From NCBI GenBank assembly GCA_000435635.1, contig FR882109.1:9474-65016 (forward strand): a stretch of 55,543 nt of DNA, written 5' to 3'. The position numbers and the translations under genes are program-made. Every line of letters starts with the position of its first letter. The first letter of the stretch is position 1. Origin of the DNA: Prevotella sp. CAG:1320 (GTDB taxonomy: Bacteria; Bacteroidota; Bacteroidia; Bacteroidales; Bacteroidaceae). Positions 45,855 through 54,231 of the stretch are shown here, in pieces. The notes under the pieces were generated by a model. It made no database searches. It was not told where the DNA came from and saw nothing but the letters and a program-made list of their open reading frames with translations.

Positions 45855-46544
45855 ATGAAATCAAGATTACTCACACTCGCTATTAGCTTGCTGGCCATTC
45901 TTTCGTCGCAAGCGCAAACCAACGAACGGTATATCGAAGTGACGGGAACAGCCGAGGTTGAGATCGTGCCCGACAGGATTCACTACCTGATAGAAATCCG
46001 CGAATACTTCGAGGAAGAGTTTGACGGGAAGTCGAAGCCCGAGGAATACCGCACCAAGGTGCCTCTTTCGGAGATAGAACAAGGGCTAAGGGAAGCCCTG
46101 GACAAGGCGGGCATTCCCCGAAACGCCATCCGCACGCAGGAAATAGGCGATTACTGGCGACAGCAAGGGCAGGACTTCCTGGTCTCCAAACGGTTTGATA
46201 TCACGTTGACCGACTTCCACCAGATCAACGAGATTGTCAAGCGCATTGACACGAAAGGCATCCATACCATGCGCATAGGGGAGCTGGAAAACCAAGACAT
46301 GCTGGCCTATCACAAAAAAGGGAAGATAGAGGCCCTGAAAGCCGCCCAGCAGAAAGCGACCTATCTGGTGGAGGCCTTGGGCAAGAGGCTGGGCGATGTC
46401 ATACGCGTCGTGGAAAAGGACAGCGGCAATGCCTATCCGTTCGCGCAAAGCAACGTCTTGTCATCCGATGCCGCCTCGTTCGACAACTTCCGCACCATCA
46501 AGAAGCATTATTCCATACTCGCCCGTTTCGAGATCGTGGATTGA
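45855..46544 (+). CDS. SIMPL-domain (DUF541) periplasmic protein
   Basis: 229 residues with a signal peptide (KSRLLTLAISLLAILSSQAQ). The mature N terminus, YIEVTGTAEVEIVPDRIHYLIEI, is the hallmark of SIMPL/DUF541 proteins (VxGxGxxxxxPD). The later KAAQQKATYLVEALGKRLGDVIRVVE segment is also typical. These proteins form large oligomers in the periplasm; their role is unclear. It is 12 bp after the SecD-like gene. Confidence 0.8.
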   Translation: MKSRLLTLAISLLAILSSQAQTNERYIEVTGTAEVEIVPDRIHYLIEIREYFEEEFDGKSKPEEYRTKVPLSEIEQGLREALDKAGIPRNAIRTQEIGDYWRQQGQDFLVSKRFDITLTDFHQINEIVKRIDTKGIHTMRIGELENQDMLAYHKKGKIEALKAAQQKATYLVEALGKRLGDVIRVVEKDSGNAYPFAQSNVLSSDAASFDNFRTIKKHYSILARFEIVD

Positions 46545-46595
46545 GCGTAAACGAAGGCCCATGCCGCACCTACGTCATTATCATATCATTGACAT

Positions 46596-46660
46596 GAGTG
46601 AGTGCGACGCGAATACGCGTCGTACCACTTTTCGGCGAGCTATCGTTAGCTTTAAACCTT
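46596..46660 (+). repeat. Remnant of a repeat related to the 172-bp element
   Basis: GACGCGAATACGCGTC hairpin, then GTACCACTTTTCGGCGAGCT and ATCGTTAG. This follows the layout of the right end of the 172-bp element (GACGCAAGAATGCGTC, ...ACAACTTTTCGTCGAACT, CACGTTA) with many changes. Only one end is visible. Confidence 0.5.
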
Positions 46661-46755
46661 TAAACAGCTAGCGGGAAAACCGGTTTCATATAATAAACTA
46701 CCCCGTTCCACGTCGTGAAATAGACTTGTCTAGTAGCTTCCTTCAACTTATATAT

Positions 46756-46927
46756 CGTGAGTTCGACGAAAACTTGTAGAGACGCATTTTTGCGTCTCGG
46801 CAAGCAAGATTGCCGAATAAAATCGCCTGTCGCGAAGACTTGGCAGCTGGCTGAGACGCAAGAATGCGTCTCTACAGTTTGGCAATAACAGGGCTGCGCA
46901 CATAAAGTGGAATTCGTCGAACTCACG
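46756..46927 (-). mobile_element. 172-bp terminal-inverted-repeat element, copy C
   Basis: Ends are CGTGAGTTCGACGAA and TTCGTCGAACTCACG. It is the closest relative of copy B, including 14 bp of left flank (TTCAACTTATATAT). Its right end runs into the truncated acetyltransferase gene and supplies its GTG start. Confidence 0.88.
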
Positions 46928-47431
46928 ATACTTTACCATTATCCTATCAATCACGAAAGGCTGGTAATCGGCAAATTCTGCTCCATCGCCTGTGGCGTGA
47001 AGTTTCTGTTCAACTGTGCCAACCATACCTTGAAATCCTTATCCTCCTATACCTTCCCACTCTTTTATGAGGATTGGGACTTAGAAAAATCAGACGTGGC
47101 AACAGCTTGGGACAACAAAGGCGACATCGTGATAGGCAATGATGTATGGATAGGTTATGAAGCGGTGATAATGGCGGGCGTTCACATCGGAAACGGGGCG
47201 ATCATAGCCGCCCGTGCCGTTGTTACGAAAGATGTGCCGCCTTATACGATAGTCGGCGGTGTCCCAGCCCGACCGATAAGGAAGCGTTTCGAAGAAGAAA
47301 CGATACGGAAACTCGAAACGCTGAAATGGTGGGACTGGCCTGCCAAGAAGATACGACGATGCTTGCCTTATATCGGGGAAGGCGATATAAACAGGTTGCT
47401 ACAAGTAGCCGAGAATGACACCTTTAGATAA
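46907..47431 (+). pseudogene. Vat/CatB-type xenobiotic acetyltransferase, 5' truncated
   Basis: The frame of 174 residues starts with GTG inside the 172-bp element ([13 protein letters not shown]). From residue 9 it matches left-handed beta-helix acetyltransferases of the Vat/CatB group: [38 protein letters not shown] and [20 protein letters not shown]. The first 50 or so residues of such enzymes, including part of the active-site region, are missing. It may be inactive, or re-started by the element. Full-length relatives acetylate streptogramin or chloramphenicol; I do not claim that here. Confidence 0.7.
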
Positions 47432-47450
47432 ATCCGTTACATGAGCGCGA

Positions 47451-47499
47451 TGGGAAGTCAGCGCCACTGAGACGAAAAATTCATGGTGCTGACTTCCCA
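47451..47499. terminator. Hairpin between convergent genes
   Basis: TGGGAAGTCAGC (47451-47462) and GCTGACTTCCCA (47488-47499) are perfect inverted repeats; after one G-T position, CCA/TGG extends the stem. No T tract follows, so a terminator role is probable but not certain. Confidence 0.5.
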
Positions 47500-47512
47500 A
47501 CAAACGAAAACG

Positions 47513-48595
47513 CTATCGGATAGACAGGGCGCGGATAGGCTGGCTCTTCACCTCATCCAGGGGAACGGCTTGGTAGGCGACTTTCGAGAAATCGATGTCG
47601 GAAAGGCGGATACTGCGTATCTCGCTGTTGTACATCGTGCGGAAATAAATGACGCGGTGCTTCATGTCCGTAGCCGAAGTCCATTGGGTGGCACTGGGAA
47701 TGTCGGCGGGAATCTTCCCCGCCTCAAACTCGACGCCTACTGGTATGTCGAAATTGTTCAATATCTGGAATGCCTGGAGCACGGTCTTCTCCGCGGTGGC
47801 TTGACGGGGTGCCGTGGCCTGATAGAAAGCGGCCCTGACAAAACGGGAGGGAGGAGTGACATCACCCGGTATGCCCAAGAATCCGCTTCCCGCGCCAAAA
47901 GAAGCCAACTTCGCGGAACCAAGTGTCTGTGCCGGGGCAGAACCGGGAAAGAGGTTGACATAGTTGTTCAGGTTGGTCAGCTGCCATTCCAGGCCGGGAG
48001 AATTGGTCAGCACGCCCAACGGGTTTTCATAGAAATTCGCTTTACCACCAACAATCTCCAGAACCAGTTGCTTCCCCTCAGCGTCGGTAAAACGCCAGTG
48101 TACGGTAGAGGCACGCGGGTCTATGGCGATGACGTGCGTCTCTTTCACCTTCTCTTTCACTTCGTCCAAGGTAGCGCACTCGCCCAATATCAACGACACC
48201 AGTTGCAAATCGGCGATACTGGAGTTCTTCCGCCGCTCATCGTATGCTTCATATTGCCCATAATTGGGGAAATAGAAAAGCCCGGCGGACAGCCCCGCCT
48301 CGTTGACACCTTCGGCTACAAAGTCTTTTTGCTCTACGGCAAACCCCACGTAGCCGTAACGCGCGGTGAACGCCATGCCCTTGCCACCACCTGGAATATA
48401 GGACTGTTGGGTATATCCGCGCGGAACAATCACGTATTGGCTGTTAAGGTCGCTCCCACCCCATTCTATGGTGCGCGCCACGATAGTGGTGCTGTCTTGG
48501 CTGGCCAGGGTGATTCCCGTGCAAGCATGAGCGGGCTGGAATGTCGACAGCGCTCCCGCTAAGGCCAAGACAAAAAAGGCAGATGATGTTCTCAT
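47513..48595 (-). CDS. Choloylglycine hydrolase family protein (bile salt hydrolase or penicillin acylase type)
   Basis: 360 residues. Signal peptide (AFFVLALAGALSTFQPAHA) then the catalytic Cys25 in CTGITL, which becomes the N-terminal nucleophile after processing. Family residues follow: R in VARTIEWG, N in GVNEAGL, and N and the loop in LTNSPGLEWQLTNLNNY. Such Ntn hydrolases cleave amide bonds of conjugated bile salts or penicillin V. The secreted location suits a gut bacterium that meets bile. Substrate preference cannot be read here. The gene lies in the accessory region next to the beta-lactamase. Confidence 0.85.
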   Translation of the reverse strand: MRTSSAFFVLALAGALSTFQPAHACTGITLASQDSTTIVARTIEWGGSDLNSQYVIVPRGYTQQSYIPGGGKGMAFTARYGYVGFAVEQKDFVAEGVNEAGLSAGLFYFPNYGQYEAYDERRKNSSIADLQLVSLILGECATLDEVKEKVKETHVIAIDPRASTVHWRFTDAEGKQLVLEIVGGKANFYENPLGVLTNSPGLEWQLTNLNNYVNLFPGSAPAQTLGSAKLASFGAGSGFLGIPGDVTPPSRFVRAAFYQATAPRQATAEKTVLQAFQILNNFDIPVGVEFEAGKIPADIPSATQWTSATDMKHRVIYFRTMYNSEIRSIRLSDIDFSKVAYQAVPLDEVKSQPIRALSIR

Positions 48596-48660
48596 GTTTT
48601 CAGTTTTTTGAGTTCATGTATTCTAATCTCCGTGAAAATATAGTATTCCCGGCATGCCGG

Positions 48661-49641
48661 TCATTGGCTGTCAAGACAAGCGTAGCTCAGGTTTTGCGTC
48701 AACAAAGAATATACCACCGCCGACGCGCGGGCGATATACCGCGAGGCCTGCGCCTCATTTCCCTTGAAATCCTTGACGAATACCGCCAAGGCGTAACTGA
48801 TGTTGTTGTGGGGCAAGCATATATAGGCCACGTCATTATGCGCCACGAGCACGCCGTTTTCATCTACATAGCCAGAGCCCGTCTTGTGGGCAATGACCGC
48901 GTCCGGCTCTTCGAGCAGCGGAGCGACTATCCTGTCCGTGCCCGTCTCGCATTCCTTCAGCGTATTCTTGATGAAATCTTGCTTCCCGTCGCTCACGAGC
49001 TTGTCCGTAAACAGGCGGTTCATCAGCATCGCCGCGCCAAGGGGTGAGGTGTAATTGGAATAAGCCCTGTCGTGGTCGACGGCCATCTCCTCCTCCGTAT
49101 AGACGATACGGAAACTCGGCCGGGGAATAATCGTGGCCACGAAACTGTCAGTTTTGGCGACATCGACCAGTCTTTTGAATAGCAGATTGCTCGCGTTGTT
49201 GTCGCTTTGGGTTAGCGTATAACGCAGTAAATCCCTGATGGTCAGTGACAGGATCCTTTCGGGATGGTCTTTCATCATGGGGCTCCAGGTTTTCGGGTCA
49301 AGTTCGCTCCTGTTTATCCTTATCAAGGTATCCAGCGAAAGCCCTCTCTTGTCGAAGTCGTCGCAAAGAGCCAATGCCTGGTGAACCTTGAATACGCTCA
49401 TCATGGGGTAAACGCTCTGGTTGTTGACCGTTATGGTCTCCGTGTCGTTGACAATTACCGCCACTCCCATTTCGCCAGGACAAGCGGACGCTATCCGTGA
49501 CAGGCTATCCGTCAGGATTGTAGCCAAGGATGATTGCGCCTTGCCTTTTGGGGCTGAATTGGGAAATATCCAAAACGCCACGACCACGGCGCAAGCCGCG
49601 ACCACACACAAAACCAGCAAGCGCGTTTTACTTCTCGTCAT
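48661..49641 (-). CDS. CfxA-like class A beta-lactamase
   Basis: 326 residues with an N-terminal hydrophobic signal/anchor (RLLVLCVVAACAVVVAFWIF). The active-site serine is S82 in SVFK with K85, the SDN loop is S146-D-N148, the omega-loop glutamate is in YTEEEM (about 183-185), and KTG is 253-255 in HKTGSG. Long stretches are the same as I recall for CfxA (YPMMSVFKVHQALALC, LTQSDNNASN, YSNYTSPLGAAMLMNRLFT), while the ends and loops differ. It is thus probably a new member of the CfxA group. It would hydrolyse penicillins and cephalosporins. A perfect palindrome CCGGCATGCCGG lies directly behind its stop. Confidence 0.9.
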   Translation of the reverse strand: MTRSKTRLLVLCVVAACAVVVAFWIFPNSAPKGKAQSSLATILTDSLSRIASACPGEMGVAVIVNDTETITVNNQSVYPMMSVFKVHQALALCDDFDKRGLSLDTLIRINRSELDPKTWSPMMKDHPERILSLTIRDLLRYTLTQSDNNASNLLFKRLVDVAKTDSFVATIIPRPSFRIVYTEEEMAVDHDRAYSNYTSPLGAAMLMNRLFTDKLVSDGKQDFIKNTLKECETGTDRIVAPLLEEPDAVIAHKTGSGYVDENGVLVAHNDVAYICLPHNNISYALAVFVKDFKGNEAQASRYIARASAVVYSLLTQNLSYACLDSQ

Positions 49642-49708
49642 ATATTCCAGTTTTTTTTTCGTATCACGTTGTTGCTATCAATGAGGACTCTCCATCATCA
49701 TCCATGTG

Positions 49709-49716
49709 CAAAGATA
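49709..49716 (-). promoter_or_regulatory. -7 box of the beta-lactamase gene (TATCTTTG)
   Basis: Full match to TAnnTTTG on the minus strand, about 68 bp before the start codon; no -33 TTTG seen. Confidence 0.55.
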
Positions 49717-49828
49717 GGGAATATTGCTGAAAAAACACCCGGAAATCCATTAAAAAACAAGTTGTTTTCATGCATACGGGTAGCTTCTCTATATTTCCAT
49801 TTGGACAACAATTTAAAAATCAGACATC

Positions 49829-51046
49829 ATGGCAACATTCAAACTGAAATTCCGCCCTTCCACCGCAGAAGGCAAGCCCGGCACTTTGTATTTCCAAGTG
49901 ACTCACCGCAGAAGCACGAGAACTGTTTACACCGATTATCATATCACACCAGAGGAATGGGACGGGCGGACTTCGTTCATCCGCATCACCGGCACGCCGG
50001 AACGGCAGGCGGAACTGCGACTGATTACCTCCAAGCTGCGGTGGGACTGCAAGCAAATCACCTCGCTGATTGCGGAAAAGGAACAGGCAATGGTGGAATA
50101 CACGGCAGACGACATCGTATCGGCCTTTCGGCTGCTCCCGCCTTGCCCGACGTGGTTCGGCTTTATCCACGGCATGGTGGCGGAAAAGATACGCATCGGC
50201 AGGTTGGGAACCGCCAAGACCTATCGTGATGCCTTGGCGAGCTTCTCCCGTTTCCGTAATGGTGAGGACATCGCCATCGACGCATTGGACGCGGAACTGA
50301 TGAACCAATACGAAGCCTGGCTGAAGGCCCAAGGCGTGAAGCGCAATTCCTCGTCTTGTTACCTGCGCACCTTGCGCACTCTTTACCGCAAGGCGGTGGA
50401 AAAGGGGCTGGCAACCGACAAGGACATCTTCCGCCACGTCTTCACGGGCTTTGCCTCTACCGTGAAGCGTGCCCTCCCGTTAGATACCATACGGACCATC
50501 AGAAGGCTCAGCCTGCCAGACGGCTCCGACCTTGCCTTCTCAAGGGATATGTTCATGCTCTGCATTTACCTGCAAGGCATCTCGTTCGTGGACATGGCGT
50601 ATCTGAAGAAGAATGACATCAAGAACGGGCTGCTGCAGTACAGCCGCAAGAAGACCGGGCAGAGCATCTCCATCGGATGGGAACTAGTCATGCAGGAAAT
50701 AGTGGACACCTACGCCCACCTGACTGTCGGTAGTCCTTATCTGCTGCCCATCATCACCAAGCAGGACGGCACGGAACGCCGGCAATACGAGCGGATGGAA
50801 CATAAGGTGAACCGATTGCTGAAGAAGATTGGCGCTCTGGTGGGGCTGCAGATTCCGCTCACGACGTATGTCGGAAGACATTGCTGGGCCAGCACGATGA
50901 GGGACATGGGAGTCAGTTTGTCCATTGTCAGCAAGGGCTTGGGGCACGAAAGCCTGAGAACCACGCAAATCTACCTTTCGTCCATTGACACGGAGGGTGT
51001 CGTGAAAGCCAACCGTCAACTGATTGGCAAGATTTTTCGCAAATAA
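49829..51046 (+). CDS. Tyrosine recombinase (Bacteroidetes type)
   Basis: 405 residues: an N-terminal Arm-binding segment (FKLKFRPSTAEGKPGTLYFQVTH), a SAM-like core domain and a C-terminal catalytic domain. Catalytic residues seen: K275 in SRKKT, R350 in YVGRH, H373 in GLGHES and nucleophile Y382 in QIYLSS. The first arginine expected in the RGM(S)FVDMA segment is replaced by Q249 (YLQGISFVDMAYL). The family includes DNA invertases that flip capsule and surface-protein promoters. A possible invertible segment starts 36 bp behind the stop. Confidence 0.85.
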   Translation: MATFKLKFRPSTAEGKPGTLYFQVTHRRSTRTVYTDYHITPEEWDGRTSFIRITGTPERQAELRLITSKLRWDCKQITSLIAEKEQAMVEYTADDIVSAFRLLPPCPTWFGFIHGMVAEKIRIGRLGTAKTYRDALASFSRFRNGEDIAIDALDAELMNQYEAWLKAQGVKRNSSSCYLRTLRTLYRKAVEKGLATDKDIFRHVFTGFASTVKRALPLDTIRTIRRLSLPDGSDLAFSRDMFMLCIYLQGISFVDMAYLKKNDIKNGLLQYSRKKTGQSISIGWELVMQEIVDTYAHLTVGSPYLLPIITKQDGTERRQYERMEHKVNRLLKKIGALVGLQIPLTTYVGRHCWASTMRDMGVSLSIVSKGLGHESLRTTQIYLSSIDTEGVVKANRQLIGKIFRK

Positions 51047-51081
51047 AACGGCTGGAATATGTTCGACAAAACCTGCCGCTG

Positions 51082-51278
51082 TATATTATGAAGCGGCAGA
51101 ACACGCTGCAAATGTAATAAAAAGATTTAATACAAAGGAATTTACGGCCAAATTTTTTTTCAGAATTGGTGATTAAAATTTCCAAAAAGCCGCATTTGTT
51201 CGACTAATCAAGAACAATCAAGGCTTGCTATTCTCTGAATATCAGTGTATTTATAAAAACCTGCCGCTTCATAATATA
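51082..51278. promoter_or_regulatory. Possible invertible promoter segment between recombinase and UpxY-like gene
   Basis: TATATTATGAAGCGGCAG (51082-51099) and its exact reverse complement (51261-51278) flank 161 bp. Inside, CAAATGTA at 51109-51116 is TACATTTG on the minus strand, a -7 box match, with CAAA (TTTG) 16 bp further on, shorter than the usual 19-21. In the present orientation it points left, away from the UpxY-like gene. Further CTGCCGCT copies at 51073, 51092 (inverted) and 51433 border it. Confidence 0.5.
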
Positions 51279-51580
51279 AAACCATGGTAAAGCGGCGGGA
51301 TTGGAAAGACTTAATTAGTTGAAAACTAAAGGCTTGTGATATGGAAGCAAAAATGTTAAAGCGCACTGCGCTTTGCTCTTCTCATCACATAACAACGGCA
51401 GGCCATTGTTGCTGAGTTTTTACTCCGGAATGCTGCCGCTAAACCTAAAGAATATTGTAAACAACGCACGGAAACTTCATGAATAAGTTTGCAAAGCGTG
51501 GTGATTCATGTTCGGAAAGGTATCAGTTAACCATCATGCGATTGTCATGGGGGTAGCGTAAGGAACGCTTTTTTCAGAAT
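51279..51580 (+). other. Long untranslated leader region before the UpxY-like gene
   Basis: About 300 bp without a gene. It holds a perfect hairpin AAAGCGC-ACT-GCGCTTT (51358-51374), a further CTGCCGCT motif and AT-rich sequence. A long leader is what NusG-like specialised antiterminators often need. Confidence 0.45.
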
Positions 51581-53083
51581 ATGCCCGACAAACTCAACAG
51601 TGTAGATTACCATTGGTTTCTTGTCTGCACCAAACCTGGACATGAACTGGAACTGCGCGCACTCATTGAGCGAGAAAAGGGCAAGATACGGAATATATTG
51701 GAAGTCTATTGCCCTACGCATACCAAGGTCTATGTGCGCCGTGGCGACAACGAGCAGCGGCTGCCCTTTTTCGACGGTTATGTGTTCGTGCTTGCCACCC
51801 AAGGCGCGTTGGCTGAGTTTCTCCGTAAAAACGATTCCGACGCTTATATATGGTACAACCGCAAGCGCACGCCAGACGAAAAAGCTGTAGCTTGCACCAT
51901 ACCCGAATCGCAGATCCGTGCTTTCCGCGACTACAACGAGAACTATGCCGACAAGGTGATCGTGTTGGAGCGTCCTTATACGGATTATGCGTTCAATGCG
52001 AAAACAGACGAGCCGAACGAGATAGTCCGTGTGGTTGATGGCCCGCTTGCCGGGTGTGAAGGCTACATCTGCCGCTTCCACAAGAAAAAGGGACTGGTAT
52101 TCCGTGTTCAGGGCATGATGCCAGGCTGCTGGCTGACCGTCACCTACCCTAATGCTTCCGACCTTCATGTAGTCCGCCTTCACAATGCCGAGGGAGACCG
52201 GTTATCCATCGGTACGGAGAAAGGGCGCGCCGCAGACCTGCTTGTCGGCATTCTGCAAGGCTGTGGTTACGGAGAACATACACAGTCCCTGTTTTATGAA
52301 CTGATGGAGCGCCTTGCCGCCGACCTGTCGTTGGAGGCTCTTTGCAAGCATCTTCAGAAACAAGGGGAAAAGGTTTTGGCTGACCGTCTTGCCAAACTGA
52401 CCACCAAAGAGGCCGAACTCCTGATAAACCTTGCCCGCTACGAACATGACACGCCCGGATATGTGAGGGAAAACTGGCCACGGATTATCCTCCGCCCGTT
52501 CCTTACGCCCACATCCGGAATAGAGATGGAAGAAGACAAGAACGAGGCAGAGTTGCCGCATCAGGATTTTACGGAAATCATCCGTAAGTTGGACATCACC
52601 GAAGAGGTTTATTACCCCAGCCGACAGGAGGACGGAAAAATCACCACTGCGTATTATGCACATATAGGCCGAATGGAAGATAAGAGCGGCTTTATATATT
52701 TCGCCAACTGGGACGATTTTCTCCGCGAGTATTTCCTCACGGCAGGAAAAGCCAACGAGAAGTTGGTCTCCGGCAAGGTGCGGAAAGTACGCAACGAGAT
52801 TACCCTTGCGGAAACGGAAAAGCTCATTGAGTCTTTCCGCAATTACGCGCCTACTTTATATAAGGTATTAACGGATATGGATTCAGCCGTAAAAGCCATG
52901 CAGGATTTCAAGGTCGGCGAAGAGTTGCTGAACGTATTTGCCATCCAAGCATCCGCGCAAGACAAAGAGGCGGCAAAGGATCAATTGATAAAAACCTGTG
53001 TCCGCGTCTGCAAGGAAATCAATACCACCAACCATCTTGCCGTATGGCGCAGGTATCTGCGGACGGTGTGGCTGCATATATAA
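51581..53083 (+). CDS. NusG/UpxY-like N-terminal domain fused to a large unknown domain
   Basis: 500 residues. Residues about 10-115 (HWFLVCTKPGHELELRALIE, PFFDGYVFV) form a NusG N-terminal (NGN) domain; a KOW-like stretch with IVRVVDGPLAGCEGYICRF is near 145-175. Specialised NusG paralogs such as UpxY help polymerase through long surface-polysaccharide operons and are about 170-190 residues. Here about 310 additional residues follow, helical and charged, which I do not recognise. The gene comes after a recombinase and a candidate invertible promoter, like phase-variable UpxY genes. Eleven base pairs before the next gene. Confidence 0.7.
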   Translation: MPDKLNSVDYHWFLVCTKPGHELELRALIEREKGKIRNILEVYCPTHTKVYVRRGDNEQRLPFFDGYVFVLATQGALAEFLRKNDSDAYIWYNRKRTPDEKAVACTIPESQIRAFRDYNENYADKVIVLERPYTDYAFNAKTDEPNEIVRVVDGPLAGCEGYICRFHKKKGLVFRVQGMMPGCWLTVTYPNASDLHVVRLHNAEGDRLSIGTEKGRAADLLVGILQGCGYGEHTQSLFYELMERLAADLSLEALCKHLQKQGEKVLADRLAKLTTKEAELLINLARYEHDTPGYVRENWPRIILRPFLTPTSGIEMEEDKNEAELPHQDFTEIIRKLDITEEVYYPSRQEDGKITTAYYAHIGRMEDKSGFIYFANWDDFLREYFLTAGKANEKLVSGKVRKVRNEITLAETEKLIESFRNYAPTLYKVLTDMDSAVKAMQDFKVGEELLNVFAIQASAQDKEAAKDQLIKTCVRVCKEINTTNHLAVWRRYLRTVWLHI

Positions 53084-53093
53084 AAATCCCCAA

Positions 53094-54215
53094 ATGTACA
53101 CGATAGCGGAATTTACATCCCGATGGAAACGGCTTCATCACCCCGCCATGAACGTGGACGGTGACGTGGCTTTCTACTACCAGCTATACGGCAGGTTGCA
53201 TCATCTTATCGGGCAGGAAGCGAGGTGCTTCGACAGCCATAAAATCCTTCCTTTCCTGCTCTACATAGAGAATACCATCGCTATCGGACTTGACGGCGTT
53301 TACGAATACAGGTACCGCAGCGTAGGCAATGTGAAGAGCCGCTGGTGCGACGGGTTGGAAATGAGCGCCAATGCCGCCTCCGATGTCCACAACCTTGTGG
53401 GCAAGGCAGTGGCTGATGCCAAATATAGTGCTTTGCGGCAATGGATGGCGGAATGCGTACTTTCAGGAGATTTCACCCGCCTGAACGAAATGCTGACATG
53501 GCTTGTGCGTGAAGACAAAGTTCTGCGGTCTGTTTTTCCAGACCTGCGTTACCGCAAGGCGATGTTCATGCGGCTTGCGGGGAACAGGCAAGCAGCCAGG
53601 CGGATGCTGTGGGCAGACCTTGCCTTCAACTGGCGTGACAAGCGCGGTGATTCCTTGGCGGTTACCATTGCTAAACAGTTCCGTCATGAAACTTCTTTCG
53701 TGGAAGCGAAGGAAAAAGCGTTGCTGAAGGAAGCGGCAGAAATACTCCATGCTGTCCGTTCCGAACGGATAGACACGTATACGGTCATGGAGAGAACTGA
53801 CAATTGCACACTCACGTTGCGTCATCGGGATGGTCGTGTGTTCCGTGAAGTAAATTTCCCAATGTCCGTTCCACAGAACGTACAAGGCCGTCATCTTGCC
53901 ACCCAGCTCGTCACTTACAACAATAAAACATACATAAGTGATTCCGCCGTTTGGCTCAACGAGGAGACCCTGCCCGTATGGAACGATGAAACCATTTGGA
54001 ACGACATCCTGAGGAAAGAACAGGATGCGGCAAAGCTCACTTATTTCACCACCACTTTTGGCAAGCGGATATGCTTATATGACGACCTTTACACCGTACC
54101 GAAAGACCCGGAGGAAGCCTATTATGCCGACATGGGCATCTATTTTGACGAACCGAACATCTTTGATTTCTTAGGAGGTCGGCCAAACGGCAAGGTGATT
54201 TATCTTGGCGGCTGA
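53094..54215 (+). CDS. Uncharacterised protein paired with the UpxY-like fusion
   Basis: 373 residues from ATG 53094; earlier in-frame starts lie inside the preceding gene. No signal peptide or membrane segment. The N-terminal half is helical (YYQLYGRLHHLI, KILPFLLYIENTI), with a region RYRKAMFMRLAGNRQAARRML; the C-terminal third has beta-rich segments (CTLTLRHRDGRVFREVNFPM) and acidic stretches. No family is recognised. It lies 11 bp after the fusion gene, so the two are probably co-expressed. Element copy D lies directly behind the stop. Confidence 0.6.
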   Translation: MYTIAEFTSRWKRLHHPAMNVDGDVAFYYQLYGRLHHLIGQEARCFDSHKILPFLLYIENTIAIGLDGVYEYRYRSVGNVKSRWCDGLEMSANAASDVHNLVGKAVADAKYSALRQWMAECVLSGDFTRLNEMLTWLVREDKVLRSVFPDLRYRKAMFMRLAGNRQAARRMLWADLAFNWRDKRGDSLAVTIAKQFRHETSFVEAKEKALLKEAAEILHAVRSERIDTYTVMERTDNCTLTLRHRDGRVFREVNFPMSVPQNVQGRHLATQLVTYNNKTYISDSAVWLNEETLPVWNDETIWNDILRKEQDAAKLTYFTTTFGKRICLYDDLYTVPKDPEEAYYADMGIYFDEPNIFDFLGGRPNGKVIYLGG

Positions 54216-54231
54216 CGGGAAAATAAAATTA

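Noticed and set aside
47483..48562. 359-residue open frame on the plus strand
   Set aside because: It is antisense to the well-supported choloylglycine hydrolase gene and has no family pattern.
49754..49768. Single AAAACAAGTTGTTTT-like palindrome
   Set aside because: Only one copy without 22-bp partners; noted but not called an array.
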